From: Verrucomicrobiota bacterium
Lineage (GTDB): Bacteria > Verrucomicrobiota > Verrucomicrobiia > Opitutales > UBA953
Direction: 5' to 3'
DNA: 64,000 nt
NCBI GenBank assembly: GCA_016871415.1
Contig: VHDL01000006.1
Coordinates: 1-64,000 of the forward strand
Every line of letters starts with the position of its first letter. The first letter of the stretch is position 1. The translations under genes were made by a program, and so were the position numbers. Positions 17,111 to 26,913 of the stretch are shown one piece after another. Below the pieces are notes generated by a model that was not told the DNA's origin, did no database searches, and worked only from the letters and a program-made list of their open reading frames with translations.

Positions 17111-19387
17111 TCAAGCGCAATCCTGGGCGTCGACGTCCAGGACGTCGGTGACGTCGGCGTCGCGCAGAAACTTGGCGCGGAGCGGCAGCAGCGCGGCCAG
17201 CAGGGGCTTCACCGCAGGCACGAGGTACCACACGTGGAAGCGGTGCTGATCCTGCACCTTCTCGAAAGGACACGGGGCCGGGCCGCGGATCTCGGCGAGG
17301 CCCGGATGCAGCCGCTCGAACTCCTTGACCCACGCCTCGGCCACGAAGGCGGCCTTCTCGGCGTTGCGACCCCGGAAAAGGTGACGCACGAGATGCCGCT
17401 CGGGTGGATAGCCGAACTCGACGCGACGCTCCAGTTCGGCCGAGACGAAGCCCACGTAGTCCAGCCGTTTGGCGAACTGCACGGGGTCGGAGGCGGGCTG
17501 GAAGGTCTGCACGACCACGACCCCCTCGAGGTCGCCCCGTCCCGCCCGGCCCGCCACCTGCGTCAGGAGCTGGAAGGTGCGCTCCGGGGCGCGGAAGTCC
17601 GGCATCTGCAGGGAAAGGTCGGCGTCCAGGATGCCGACCAACGTCACGCGCGGGAAATCGAGGCCCTTGGCGATCATCTGGGTGCCGAGCAAGACGTCGT
17701 AGCGTCCGGCCCGGAAGTCGGAGAGCACCTTGCGGAAGAGGTCCTTGCGGCCCATGGTGTCGGCGTCGAGACGGGCTACCTTCATCCGCGGGAAGAGCTG
17801 GGCGAGGGCCTCCTCCGCGCGTTGCGTGCCGTGGCCCTTCCAGCGCACCTTGGGTGAGCGGCAGGAGGGGCAGGCGACCGGAGCCGGCTCCCGGTGGTCG
17901 CAAAGATGGCAGCGCGCCGTGTCGTCGGTGCGATGCAGGGTGAGGGAGACGCTGCAGCGGGGGCACTGCACGGCCGCACCGCAGTCCGGACAGACCAGCG
18001 ACCGGGAGTGCCCGCGGCGATTGAGGAAGAGGATGGACTGCTCCCGGCGCTGCATGCGCTCGCGCAGGCCGTCGACCAGCTCACGGGAGAGGATGTGCTG
18101 GCCCTTGGAGTGCAGCACCTCGCGGCGCATGTCCACGATGCGGAAAGCCGGCATCGGTCGGTCGTCGACCCGCGCGGGCATGATGTCCAGTGCGTAACGG
18201 CCCGCCGCGGCGTTGCGCCAGCTCTCCATCGAGGGCGTGGCCGAGCCCAGGACGCAGGCGGCCCCCAGCAACGAAGCCCGCATCACGGCCACGTCGCGCC
18301 CGTGGTACATCGGCGTCTCCGACTGCTTGAAGGAGGCCTCGTGCTCTTCGTCGACCACGATGAGCCGCAGGTCCGGCAGCGGCGCGAAGACCGCAGAGCG
18401 GGCTCCGACCACCACCCTCGCCTGCCCGAGCGACATCGCCATCCAGGCGTCGAAACGTTCGCCCGCGGAGAGATGACTGTGCCAGACGACGACCTTGGTC
18501 CCGAGGTCGGCGAGACGGGAACGCAGACGCCCGACGGTCTGGGGCGTGAGCGCAACCTCCGGCACTAGGAACACGGCGGAGCCGCCTTCTGAGACGACCT
18601 TGCGGATCAGCGAGACGTAGACCTCGGTCTTGCCCGAGCCGGTGACGCCGTGCAGGAGATGGGCCCGGAAGGCCCTAGAATCGAGCGTTGCGGACACGGA
18701 GGCGACCGCGGCGGCCTGCTGGGGATTGAGGATGTGGCCGGCGGCGGGGACGCCCTCCGCCTCGGCGAAGGGGTCGTCATATGCGACGCGGAGCAGCACG
18801 CTGGAATCCTCATGGACGACGCCCGAGCGGATGAGCGCGTCCACCGCCTGCTGCGACAGTCCGAGTCCGTTAACCGCCTTGGCGCGGTCGACTGGCCGCT
18901 TCTGAGCGGAGAGGAAATCGATGAGCTGGGCCTGCCGTGGCGCGCGGCGTCGCAACTTGTCCAACACCTCGGCTTCCGGAGGACGCGCGAGCGTGAGCAT
19001 GCGGCGCAGGACGGGACGGACGCCCTTGCGGACGGCCGCGGGCAGGAGCGTCTCCAGCACCGAATTGAGCCCGCATCCGTAGTACCCCGCCATCCACTCG
19101 GCGAGCCGGCAGCAGTCGGGAGTCATCACCGGCTGCTCGTGTTCGAGCAGCATCACGCTGCGGAGCTTCGCGTCCAGCGGAGGCTCCGCCGGACACTTCC
19201 AGACAACGCCCAGGCTGGTGCGCCCGCCCAGCGGGACGCGCACGAGATGTCCCGGGCGCAGCTGGCCCTTCAGCGCCGCCGGCACCGAATAAGAATAGGC
19301 CCTCGCGCCACCGTCGAAGGGGACGACCTCGGCCACGCCGGGCTCGATCTCTCCGAAAAGGTCTGGCACGCGGGGACAGTCGCCCAA
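17111..19387 (-). CDS. priA: Primosomal protein N' (replication restart helicase)
   Basis: 758 residues. Rebuilds replication forks by loading the replicative helicase at forks and D-loops. N-terminal 3' DNA-binding domain, Walker A HGVTGSGKTEVYV, DEEH box (IVVDEEHEASF), and helicase C-terminal motifs (GLDFPRVTLVGILDAD, TQVAGRAGRG). All eight zinc cysteines are intact in four CxxC pairs (CPDC, CPRC, CHLC, CPSC), in contrast to LigA and Tgt in this window. Length is normal. The upstream membrane-protein gene ends 30 nt before the start on the same strand. Confidence 0.96.
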   Translation of the reverse strand: MGDCPRVPDLFGEIEPGVAEVVPFDGGARAYSYSVPAALKGQLRPGHLVRVPLGGRTSLGVVWKCPAEPPLDAKLRSVMLLEHEQPVMTPDCCRLAEWMAGYYGCGLNSVLETLLPAAVRKGVRPVLRRMLTLARPPEAEVLDKLRRRAPRQAQLIDFLSAQKRPVDRAKAVNGLGLSQQAVDALIRSGVVHEDSSVLLRVAYDDPFAEAEGVPAAGHILNPQQAAAVASVSATLDSRAFRAHLLHGVTGSGKTEVYVSLIRKVVSEGGSAVFLVPEVALTPQTVGRLRSRLADLGTKVVVWHSHLSAGERFDAWMAMSLGQARVVVGARSAVFAPLPDLRLIVVDEEHEASFKQSETPMYHGRDVAVMRASLLGAACVLGSATPSMESWRNAAAGRYALDIMPARVDDRPMPAFRIVDMRREVLHSKGQHILSRELVDGLRERMQRREQSILFLNRRGHSRSLVCPDCGAAVQCPRCSVSLTLHRTDDTARCHLCDHREPAPVACPSCRSPKVRWKGHGTQRAEEALAQLFPRMKVARLDADTMGRKDLFRKVLSDFRAGRYDVLLGTQMIAKGLDFPRVTLVGILDADLSLQMPDFRAPERTFQLLTQVAGRAGRGDLEGVVVVQTFQPASDPVQFAKRLDYVGFVSAELERRVEFGYPPERHLVRHLFRGRNAEKAAFVAEAWVKEFERLHPGLAEIRGPAPCPFEKVQDQHRFHVWYLVPAVKPLLAALLPLRAKFLRDADVTDVLDVDAQDCA

Positions 19388-19417
19388 TGGTCCGGGCTTT
19401 TCAAGCGGCGGCTGGGG

Positions 19418-20110
19418 TCAGCCCCCGTCGCCGTTGGAATGCGCCGCGATGCGGGCGCACATCAGGGCCCAGAAGCAGCCGATGCAGTTCGCCACGACCA
19501 GCTGCAGGGAGGTCGGGAGGGAATAGAAGATGAAGGTGCCTGGCAGCCACACACAGTAGTTGGGCAGGAGATTGGGCAGGACGAGCCGGCGGTACCAGCC
19601 CGGTCCCATCGAAGCCCGCAGGCGGGACAGATCCCAGCCGTAGTCCTTCCAGAGGTGGGAGATGGCCTGCAGGGGCGCGCCGATGAACACGGTGAAGCCG
19701 AGCATGTCGACCGCGACCTTGAGGCTGACCGCGCGGAGGCTGGGCTCCTCGCCGAACCAGCGTGCCTGCAGGGAATAGAAGCCGCTGATGAGCACGCCCA
19801 TGAGCGCCCACCAGACGAGGCAGTGCACGAGATCTGGCAACGGGTGCCGGGGGCGCAGGCGGGGGAAGGCCATGCGGAAGCACCAGGGCACGAGCCCGGC
19901 GGAAAGGGACGACCAGACGGCGGCGAAAATGAGCGGCGACTCCACGTTGAGCGCGCCGATACGGTCCAGGGACGCTTTCACGGCGTCGACGCGGTAGTAA
20001 CTGACGGTCAACGCGGTCGCGATGCCCAGGATGATGAGCAGCGGGAAGAAGTTGTCCCGCACGGCCCGGAGCCCGGCGGTCCAGGGAGGAGGCAGCGCCT
20101 CCTGGCTCAT
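19418..20110 (-). CDS. Multi-TM membrane protein, possibly Mpv17/PMP22-like
   Basis: 230 residues with about five hydrophobic segments: FFPLLIILGIATALTVSYY, PLIFAAVWSSLSAGLVPWC, LVHCLVWWALMGVLISGF, VDMLGFTVFIGAPLQAI, and a C-terminal YCVWLPGTFIFYSLP region followed by ANCIGCFWALMCARIA. The order of a short loop with KDYGWDLSRLRA, then PNxxVWLP and a Phe/Tyr-Ser-Leu-Pro turn recalls the Mpv17/PMP22 signature, but the match is loose. Its ATG overlaps the gatB stop by 4 nt (ATGA), so it is translated with the gatCAB operon. Confidence 0.65.
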   Translation of the reverse strand: MSQEALPPPWTAGLRAVRDNFFPLLIILGIATALTVSYYRVDAVKASLDRIGALNVESPLIFAAVWSSLSAGLVPWCFRMAFPRLRPRHPLPDLVHCLVWWALMGVLISGFYSLQARWFGEEPSLRAVSLKVAVDMLGFTVFIGAPLQAISHLWKDYGWDLSRLRASMGPGWYRRLVLPNLLPNYCVWLPGTFIFYSLPTSLQLVVANCIGCFWALMCARIAAHSNGDGG

Positions 20111-21579
20111 CCGAGAATGCGGCGCAGGAGCTGGTCGACCAGCCCCGGGTTGGCCTTACCCTGGGTACGCTTCATGATCGGGCCCTTGAGCGCGTTGATG
20201 GCCTTCTCATTGCCGGCGCGGTATTCGGCGATGGACTTGGCGACGGACGGATCGGCCACTACCTCACGGATGATCTTCTCCAGCTCGCCGGTGTCGCTGT
20301 TCTGGCGGAGGCCCTTGGCGTCGACGATGGCGGCCGCCTCCTGTCCGGTGTTGAACATCTCGGTGAACACCTCCTTGGCCTGCTGCTTCGAGATGACCCC
20401 CTCATCGGTGAGCTTCACGAGGCCAGCCAGGGAGGCGGGTCGGATCGGGCAGGCCGAAAGGGGGATGGGCGGCACGGCTGCGGTCAGGTCGCGCAGGAGG
20501 TCGTTGGCGACGAGGTTGGCGACGCCCGACGGGTTGGCCGGGTGGGCGGCGACGGCGGCCTCAAACCACTCTGCCAGCACACGGTCGGCGACCAGCACGG
20601 AGGCGGCAGTGTAAGGCAGGCCGAGCTTTTCGACGTAGCGGCGCTGGCGGTCGTAAAGATTCTCGGGGACCTGCTTGGCCAAGCGCGCGACCGTCTCGCG
20701 GGAGATTTTCAGGGCCGGGATATCCGGATCCGGGAAGTAACGATAGTCGTGGGCGTCCTCCTTGTCGCGCAGGACGTAGCCCCGGGCGAGCTCGGCGTTC
20801 CAGCCACGCGTTTCCTGCGCGATGGAGCGGCCGGCCCCGAGTTCACGGATCTGGCGGGCGGCTTCGTAAATGACCGTATCACGGACGCTCGAAATCGAGT
20901 TGAGGTTCTTGGTCTCGGTGCGGGTGCCGAGCTGGGCATCGCCGCGGCGGCGGACGGAGACGTTGCAGTCGCAGCGCAGCTGGCCCTTCTCCATATCGCA
21001 GTCGGCGACGCCGGCCTGCGTGAGCATCGCGACCAACGAACGGAGGAAGGCCTCGGCCTCGGCGGCGGAACGGAGGTCTGGCTCGGTGACAATCTCAAGG
21101 AGCGGCACGCCCGCGCGGTTGTAGTCGATGAGCGATCCGCCGCCCGCATGGCTGAGCTTGCCCACGTCCTCCTCGAGGTGCGCGTGATGGATACGAACGG
21201 ACTTGTGCTCTCCCATCACGTTGCGCGAGGGACCAGGCAGCTCGATTTCGACGCGCCCGCCGACTACGACCGGGAAGTCCTTCTGGGTGAGCTGGTAGTT
21301 CTTGGGATTGTCCGGGTAGAAGTAGTTCTTCCGGTCCCAGGCGCAGCGCTCAGGAATCTCCGCGCCCACGACGAGTCCGAAAAGCACGGCCTTCTCAACC
21401 GCCTCGCGGTTGACCACCGGCAGCGTGCCGGGGAGCCCGAGCACGACCGGATCGACCTGGGCGTTGGGTTCCTGACCGAACCCCCAAGGGGAGGACGCGA
21501 AGACCTTGGCGCGGGTGCGCAACTGGACGTGGACCTCGAGGCCGATGACAACTTCCCAATCCGAAGGCACTTGGCTCAT
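20107..21579 (-). CDS. gatB: Asp/Glu-tRNA amidotransferase subunit B
   Basis: 490 residues. In the GatCAB complex, GatB phosphorylates and transamidates misacylated Glu-tRNA(Gln)/Asp-tRNA(Asn). Begins with the family motif WEVVIGLEVHVQL, contains LPGTLPVVNREAV, KNYFYPDNPKNYQLTQ, the HHAHLEEDVGK metal/tRNA region, and the C-terminal helical and YqeY domains (KGPIMKRTQGKANPGLVDQL). Start and stop overlap neighbours by ATGA on both sides, implying translational coupling with gatA and the downstream membrane protein. Confidence 0.97.
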   Translation of the reverse strand: MSQVPSDWEVVIGLEVHVQLRTRAKVFASSPWGFGQEPNAQVDPVVLGLPGTLPVVNREAVEKAVLFGLVVGAEIPERCAWDRKNYFYPDNPKNYQLTQKDFPVVVGGRVEIELPGPSRNVMGEHKSVRIHHAHLEEDVGKLSHAGGGSLIDYNRAGVPLLEIVTEPDLRSAAEAEAFLRSLVAMLTQAGVADCDMEKGQLRCDCNVSVRRRGDAQLGTRTETKNLNSISSVRDTVIYEAARQIRELGAGRSIAQETRGWNAELARGYVLRDKEDAHDYRYFPDPDIPALKISRETVARLAKQVPENLYDRQRRYVEKLGLPYTAASVLVADRVLAEWFEAAVAAHPANPSGVANLVANDLLRDLTAAVPPIPLSACPIRPASLAGLVKLTDEGVISKQQAKEVFTEMFNTGQEAAAIVDAKGLRQNSDTGELEKIIREVVADPSVAKSIAEYRAGNEKAINALKGPIMKRTQGKANPGLVDQLLRRILG

Positions 21580-23033
21580 AGCGGGGCTTGCTGATGGGCG
21601 TAGCCGTGGGCGTCCTCGAACAGACGGCCCGCGGCCAGCAACTTAGACTCGGAGAGCGGCGCTCCGACGAGATGGAATCCGACCGGGAGACGGCCAGACT
21701 TACCGCAGGGCACCGAGATCGCCGGAAGACCGGCGAGGTTGGCGGGAATCGTAAAAACGTCCTCGAGGTAGAGCTGCAGGGGATCTGCGGCCTTCTCTCC
21801 GACCTTGAAGGCGGGCGTCGGGACGGTCGGGGTGAGCAGGACGTCGACGCCCGCGAGAGCGGCGAGGTATTCGGCGCGGATCTTCGCGCGGGCGCGGAGG
21901 GCGCGGACGTAATAGGCGTCGGCGTAACCGGCGCTGAGCACGAAGGTGCCGAGGAGGATGCGGCGCTTCACCTCCGGGCCGAAGCCCTCGGAGCGACTGG
22001 CCGTCATCATCTCGACCGGCGTCCCGGAGACGGCGGAGCGATGTCCGTAGCGGACGCCGTCATATCGTCCGAGATTTGAGGAGGCCTCGGCGGTCGCGAC
22101 GACGTAGTAGGTCGGGACGGCGAGGTCGGCGGAGGGCAGCTCGACCTCGGAGACCGCGCAGCCCTGCGAGCGGTAGAATTCGACGGCGGCGTTGACGGCG
22201 GTGGCCACCTCGGGGGCGACGCCCTTGCCGAGGAAGCCCTTGGGGACGCCGATGCGCAGCTTGCGCGCGTCTCCGGCGGGCGTGAGCGCGCGGTCGGAGG
22301 GACCGAAGCAGGTCATGTCGCGCGCGTCGGCCGAAGCCAACGCGTCGAGCAGCAGTGCGCAGTCCTCAACGCTGCGGGCCATGGGACCGATCTGGTCGAG
22401 CGAGGAGGCGAATGCCACGAGGCCGAAGCGGGAGATGAGGCCGTAGGTGGGCTTGAGCCCGACCACGCCGCAGTGCGAGGCGGGCTGGCGAATCGAGCCG
22501 CCGGTGTCGGAGCCGAGCGCCAGTGGCACGAGGCCGGCGGCCAGGGCGGCGGCGCTGCCGCCGGACGATCCGCCCGGGATGCGTTCGAGGTCCCAGGGAT
22601 TGAAGGCCTTGCGGAAGGCGGAGTTCTCGGTGGAGGAGCCCATCGCGAACTCGTCCATGTTCAGACGTCCGAAGAGGATGGCGCCCGCGGCGCGGAGTCT
22701 CTCGGCGACGTGCGAGTCATAGGGCGAGACCAACGGCGCGAGCATCTTGCTCGAGCAGGTGAGCGGCTGTCCCTTGACCGCGACGTTGTCCTTGATCCCG
22801 ACTGGGATGCCTTCGAGCGGCCCCCTGCCCTGCCCCGCCTTGCGACGGGCGTCGGAGGCATCGGCCTGCGCGAGCACGTCGGCCTCGTCGAGGTGCGTGA
22901 AGGCTCCGAACTTGTCGTTGATCGCCTGGTGGCGGGCGATCAGGGCCTCGCACAGCGCGCGCGAAGCGAGCGCGCCGGACGCCAGACGACGTCCGAGTTC
23001 GGCAGCGGAAAGCTCATGGAGCGCGTCGGCCAT
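21576..23033 (-). CDS. gatA: Asp/Glu-tRNA amidotransferase subunit A
   Basis: 485 residues, amidase-signature family. Generates ammonia from Gln for GatB. Ser-cisSer-Lys triad: Lys in GIKDNVAVKG, Ser in GSDTGGSIRQPA (nucleophile region) and GSSGGSAAALAAG. QIGPMARSVEDCALLLDALA is also characteristic. Normal length. Four-nt overlap with gatB; gatC ends 3 nt upstream. Confidence 0.97.
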   Translation of the reverse strand: MADALHELSAAELGRRLASGALASRALCEALIARHQAINDKFGAFTHLDEADVLAQADASDARRKAGQGRGPLEGIPVGIKDNVAVKGQPLTCSSKMLAPLVSPYDSHVAERLRAAGAILFGRLNMDEFAMGSSTENSAFRKAFNPWDLERIPGGSSGGSAAALAAGLVPLALGSDTGGSIRQPASHCGVVGLKPTYGLISRFGLVAFASSLDQIGPMARSVEDCALLLDALASADARDMTCFGPSDRALTPAGDARKLRIGVPKGFLGKGVAPEVATAVNAAVEFYRSQGCAVSEVELPSADLAVPTYYVVATAEASSNLGRYDGVRYGHRSAVSGTPVEMMTASRSEGFGPEVKRRILLGTFVLSAGYADAYYVRALRARAKIRAEYLAALAGVDVLLTPTVPTPAFKVGEKAADPLQLYLEDVFTIPANLAGLPAISVPCGKSGRLPVGFHLVGAPLSESKLLAAGRLFEDAHGYAHQQAPL

Positions 23034-23036
23034 GGC

Positions 23037-23327
23037 TTACGACTCGTCGTCCACGACGCGCGGGACGGCGATCTGGCCGTCGCGCGAAGCGGGCGCGATG
23101 CGCGTGACGACCTCGGCACCGAGGATCGGACCGGGCTCATCGGAGCGCAGGACGGATTCGTCGACGACGCGAGCGCCGTCCGCCGTCGCGGGCAGGTCGG
23201 CCTGCGCCAGCGTCTGGAAGTGACCGAGAATCTGTCCCAATTGGGAGGCGTAGAGCGCCTTCTCCTCGGCCGTGAGACTCAGACGAGCGAGCTTGGCGAG
23301 GTGGTCGATGTCGAAACCTTCGGCCAT
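23037..23327 (-). CDS. gatC: Asp/Glu-tRNA amidotransferase subunit C
   Basis: 96 residues. Stabilises the GatA-GatB interface. Typical start MAEGFDIDHLAKLARLSLTA, then LGQILGHFQTLAQAD and a C-terminal strap with VVDESVLRSDEPGPIL. Placed 2 nt after pheT, so the pheST and gatCAB genes form one run. This arrangement groups two aminoacyl-tRNA supply systems. Confidence 0.93.
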   Translation of the reverse strand: MAEGFDIDHLAKLARLSLTAEEKALYASQLGQILGHFQTLAQADLPATADGARVVDESVLRSDEPGPILGAEVVTRIAPASRDGQIAVPRVVDDES

Positions 23328-23329
23328 GC

Positions 23330-25753
23330 TCAGCGCTGCACCGTCCAGCCGGCCCCCTTTTCCAGCGCCGTCATGACCGCCTCGAGCGCCTTGGCGGCCT
23401 CCTCTTCGGTGAGCGTGCGCGACGCGTGGCGCCAGCGCATCTCGAAGGCGAGCGCGCGGGAGCCCGCGGCCAGTTTGCCGCCGCTGAAGACGTCGAAGCA
23501 GGTGACGGCCTCGAGGGCGAACTCCTTGCCGGCGGCCTTGGCTGCGGCCTGACGGACGCGGGACTCGACCTCGGCGGCGGGCACCGCCTCGGGCACGACC
23601 ACGGAGACGTCACGGGTGACGGGCGGGAAGGAGGAGAAGGCCTCGAAGCGCGGCGTCCTGCGTCCTTCGGCGAGCGCGGAGCGGGGGATCAGAGCCTCAC
23701 CGGCGACGACCGGCCCGCGCAGCCCAAGCGAACGCGTCCAGCGAAGGTCGAGCACGCCCGCGGCGCCGTCGAGGGACCGGGCGCGGTCAAGCAGCGCGGA
23801 GGCGTGGCCCGCCTGCCAGAGTCCGCCGTCGGCGGCCCCGAAGGAGAGACGGACCTGGCTGGCGCCGGCGAGCGCGGCGACGTCGAGCACGAGACGCTTC
23901 ATGCGCAGCGCGTCCCAGGGCTCGCGTGACTTCCAGGAACGCGTCACCGGATCGGCGAGTGCGGCGAAGGACACGGCGAGATGCTCGCGCACCTGGCCGT
24001 CGGGCTGCGGGCGGAAGACCACGCCGACCTCGAAGACCGCGCGCAGGTCGGCATGGACCGAGGCGTTGAGCGCCAGGGCGCCGGCGAGGCCGGGCAGCAG
24101 GGATGCGCGCAGGTGCGTCTGCTCGGCGGTCAGCGGATTGTCGAGGGCGAGGGCGGCGGCGCGCCCGGCGCCGAGCGTGCGAGAGAGCTCGGCCGCGTCG
24201 CGCATCGAGTAGTGGCAGCACTCCATGAAGCCGGCGCCGATGAGCCGGGCGGCGACCTCGCGGGCGAAGGCGGCGGAAGGCGCGTCCTCGTCACCGGGAA
24301 CCGGGGCGGCCGGACGGCCGACGGGGACGTTGTCCGTGCCGTGAACGCGCACGAACTCCTCGACCAGGTCGATCGGGCGTGTGACGTCGGAGCGAAAGGA
24401 CGGAACCGTGACGGAGAGTCCGGAGGCGGTGGCCTCGATCGTGAATCCGAGCCGCGTGAGCGCGGCGGAGACGTCGGCGTCGGCGACCGGGGCGCCGACC
24501 TTGGCGGCGACGAAACCGGCGGGGAGGTCGACCGTGACGTCCGCGCGCGGCGGACGGCCGGCGGTGACGGCGGGACCGACGGGCTCTGCGCCTGCGAGCC
24601 TGACCAGCAGGTCGGCGGCGAGGCGCGAGGCGAGCTCGACCCCGGCCGGGTCGACGTCACGGGCGAAGCGGTGGGAGGAGTCTGTGCTCACGCCGAGACG
24701 GCGGGCCGCACGGCGCACGTCGGCCGGACGGAACCAGGCGGACTCCAAGAGGACCTCGGTCGTGGCGTCGGACACGCCGGAACCGGCGCCGCCCATCACG
24801 CCCGCGAGCACCAGCGCGCGCGTCTCGTCGGCAATCACGCAGACCGTGCCGTCGAGCGGGACCTTGCGTCCGTCGAGCAGTTCGAGCGTCTCGCCGTCAT
24901 GGGCGGGACGGACCTCGACCGCGCCCTTCACGGAGGCGGCGTCGAAGGCGTGAAGCGGCTGGCCCAGCTCGAGCATCACCCAGTTCGTAACGTCGACCAC
25001 GTTGTTGATCGGGCGGAGTCCCGCGGCTTCGAGGTCACGGCGCATCCAGTCGGGCGAAGGACCGACCTTCACGCCACGGAAGGCTCGCAGCGTGTAGTGG
25101 GGGCAGGCTTCGGAGGAAAGACGGACCTGACGCGGACCGCCGGAGGGCTGCGAGCCCGCCGGCGTGGCGAGGACGAGCGGCAGCAGCGGACGGCCGAGCG
25201 CGGCGGCGAGCTCACGGGCCACCCCGCGGAGTCCCAGGCAATCGCCGCGGTTGGGCGTCACCGAGATCTCAAGCACCGTGTCAGTCGGACCGTAGAGGGC
25301 GTTGAGCGGCGTGCCGACCGCGGGGGCGCGGGGCGTAAGGATGAGGAGGCCATCCTCGCCCTTACCGAGCCCGAGCTCCTCCGAGGAGCACATCATGCCG
25401 GCCGAGTCGACGTCGCGCAGCTTGGAGACCTTGATCTCGAAGCCGCCGGGCATGACCGTGCCGGGCAGCGCGACTGGCACCCGGTCGCCCGCCCTGAAGT
25501 TCTTGGCCCCGCAGACGATCTGGCGCGGCGCGCCGTCGCCCACGTCGACCAGGCAGACGCTGAGACGGTCCGCTTTCGGGTGCCTCTCGAAGGACTTGAT
25601 CTCGCCGACCACCACCTGCGGGAGCGGGGCGAGACCGAAGGTCGTGACCGACTCGACCTCGAGGCCGAGCATGGGCAGGACCTCCGCGACCCTGTCGGCG
25701 GTGACGCCGGCGAGGTCCACGTGACGGGCGAGCGACTGGAGGGAGACCTTCAT
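23330..25753 (-). CDS. pheT: Phenylalanyl-tRNA synthetase beta subunit
   Basis: 807 residues. N-terminal OB-fold tRNA-binding domain (VVGEIKSFERHPKADRLSVC), B3/4 editing domain with GVMGG-type loop (LAGVMGGAGSGV), B5 domain, class II core-like domain without catalytic function, and the C-terminal anticodon-binding ferredoxin-like domain (FSSFPPVTRDVSVVVPEA). Full length for the family. Starts 7 nt after pheS. Confidence 0.97.
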   Translation of the reverse strand: MKVSLQSLARHVDLAGVTADRVAEVLPMLGLEVESVTTFGLAPLPQVVVGEIKSFERHPKADRLSVCLVDVGDGAPRQIVCGAKNFRAGDRVPVALPGTVMPGGFEIKVSKLRDVDSAGMMCSSEELGLGKGEDGLLILTPRAPAVGTPLNALYGPTDTVLEISVTPNRGDCLGLRGVARELAAALGRPLLPLVLATPAGSQPSGGPRQVRLSSEACPHYTLRAFRGVKVGPSPDWMRRDLEAAGLRPINNVVDVTNWVMLELGQPLHAFDAASVKGAVEVRPAHDGETLELLDGRKVPLDGTVCVIADETRALVLAGVMGGAGSGVSDATTEVLLESAWFRPADVRRAARRLGVSTDSSHRFARDVDPAGVELASRLAADLLVRLAGAEPVGPAVTAGRPPRADVTVDLPAGFVAAKVGAPVADADVSAALTRLGFTIEATASGLSVTVPSFRSDVTRPIDLVEEFVRVHGTDNVPVGRPAAPVPGDEDAPSAAFAREVAARLIGAGFMECCHYSMRDAAELSRTLGAGRAAALALDNPLTAEQTHLRASLLPGLAGALALNASVHADLRAVFEVGVVFRPQPDGQVREHLAVSFAALADPVTRSWKSREPWDALRMKRLVLDVAALAGASQVRLSFGAADGGLWQAGHASALLDRARSLDGAAGVLDLRWTRSLGLRGPVVAGEALIPRSALAEGRRTPRFEAFSSFPPVTRDVSVVVPEAVPAAEVESRVRQAAAKAAGKEFALEAVTCFDVFSGGKLAAGSRALAFEMRWRHASRTLTEEEAAKALEAVMTALEKGAGWTVQR

Positions 25754-25760
25754 GCGGGGC

Positions 25761-26801
25761 TCAGGCGAACTGGCGCAGGAAGCGCGCGTCGTTGGCGTAG
25801 AAATGGCGTATGTCGTCGATGCCGTGGACCAGCATCGCGATGCGTTCGAGGCCGAGGCCGAAGGCGAGCCCGGACCACACCTTCGGGTCGAGGCCGCAGA
25901 GCTCGAGCACCTTGGGGTCGACGAGGCCGCAGCCCATGATTTCGAGCCAGCGTCCCGAGAGACGTCCGAGATTTGGCGAACGCAGGTCCATCTCGAAGCT
26001 CGGCTCCGTAAACGGGAAGAACGAAGGCCGGAGGCGGATCTCGGCGTCGGGCCCGAACGTCTCCTTCACGAAGAAGTCGAGGACCCCGCGGAGGTCGGCG
26101 AGCGTGACCTGGCGGTCGATCCAGAGCCCTTCGACCTGGTGGAAGTTGGCGGAGTGCGTCGCGTCGACCGCGTCGCGACGGAAGCAGCGGCCCGGCGCGA
26201 CGATGCGAAACGGCGGCTTACGCGAGAGCATCGTACGCACCTGCACGCTGGAGGTGTGGGTGCGGAGCAGCACGGACTCGGCTCCCTTGCGCGGGGCGTC
26301 GGCGGAGCGGAACGCGGCGGGCAGGTAGAGGGTGTCCTGCATGTCACGCGCGGGGTGGTCCGCCGGCGTGTTGAGCGCGTCGAAACAATGCCACTCCGTC
26401 TCGACCTCCGGCCCTTCGGCCACGGTGAGGCCGAGCTTGCGGAACGAGGCGAGGATGCGCTCCCGCGTGCGGCTGAGCGGGTGGGCCGAGCCGGCGGGGA
26501 CTTCGGGCGAAGGCAGCGAGGGGTCGGTCGGGGCTCCGAGCGCGTCGGCGATCTCGGCATCCTCCACCTTGGCGAGGAGGGCCGCGAGCAGCTCCTCGAT
26601 CTCGCGCTTGGCCTCATTGAGCAGACGGCCGACGACCGGACGCTCCTCCTTGGAGAGCGCGCCCAAGCCCTTCATCACCTGGGTGAGGGAGCCGTTGGGA
26701 CCCACCACGCGGGCCTTGAAGGCCTCCATCTCGGCACGGGTCGTGACGGCGACGGAGTCCTGCCGGGCGGCGTCGACGATGCTGGCGAGCTGCTGCTGCA
26801 T
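25761..26801 (-). CDS. pheS: Phenylalanyl-tRNA synthetase alpha subunit
   Basis: 346 residues. Catalytic subunit of the alpha2beta2 enzyme. N-terminal coiled coil, then class II motifs: motif 2 region FRIVAPGRCFRRDAVDATHS and motif 3 [14 protein letters not shown], with HTSSVQVRTML and FHQVEGLWID. The ATG at 26801 is preceded by an out-of-frame ATG 4 nt earlier. A terminator-like hairpin lies 56 nt upstream (26857-26886), which could partly separate pheST from rplT or serve as an attenuator; no Phe-rich leader peptide is seen. Confidence 0.97.
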   Translation of the reverse strand: MQQQLASIVDAARQDSVAVTTRAEMEAFKARVVGPNGSLTQVMKGLGALSKEERPVVGRLLNEAKREIEELLAALLAKVEDAEIADALGAPTDPSLPSPEVPAGSAHPLSRTRERILASFRKLGLTVAEGPEVETEWHCFDALNTPADHPARDMQDTLYLPAAFRSADAPRKGAESVLLRTHTSSVQVRTMLSRKPPFRIVAPGRCFRRDAVDATHSANFHQVEGLWIDRQVTLADLRGVLDFFVKETFGPDAEIRLRPSFFPFTEPSFEMDLRSPNLGRLSGRWLEIMGCGLVDPKVLELCGLDPKVWSGLAFGLGLERIAMLVHGIDDIRHFYANDARFLRQFA

Positions 26802-26856
26802 GCATGGTGTTTTGTGCGTGACGGAAGCCGGGCGGCAAGCGAAAGCACCCCCTCGG

Positions 26857-26886
26857 AAAAAAGGAAGCCCCGGTAGCCGGGGCTTC
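26857..26886 (-). terminator. Rho-independent terminator or attenuator between rplT and pheS
   Basis: On the minus strand a 10-bp stem GAAGCCCCGG / CCGGGGCTTC with loop CTA is followed by CC and six T. Canonical terminator form. Its position ahead of pheS also fits attenuation of pheST. Confidence 0.85.
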
Positions 26887-26913
26887 GCGAGGAGGGCCGC
26901 TGGGGGCGCGGAC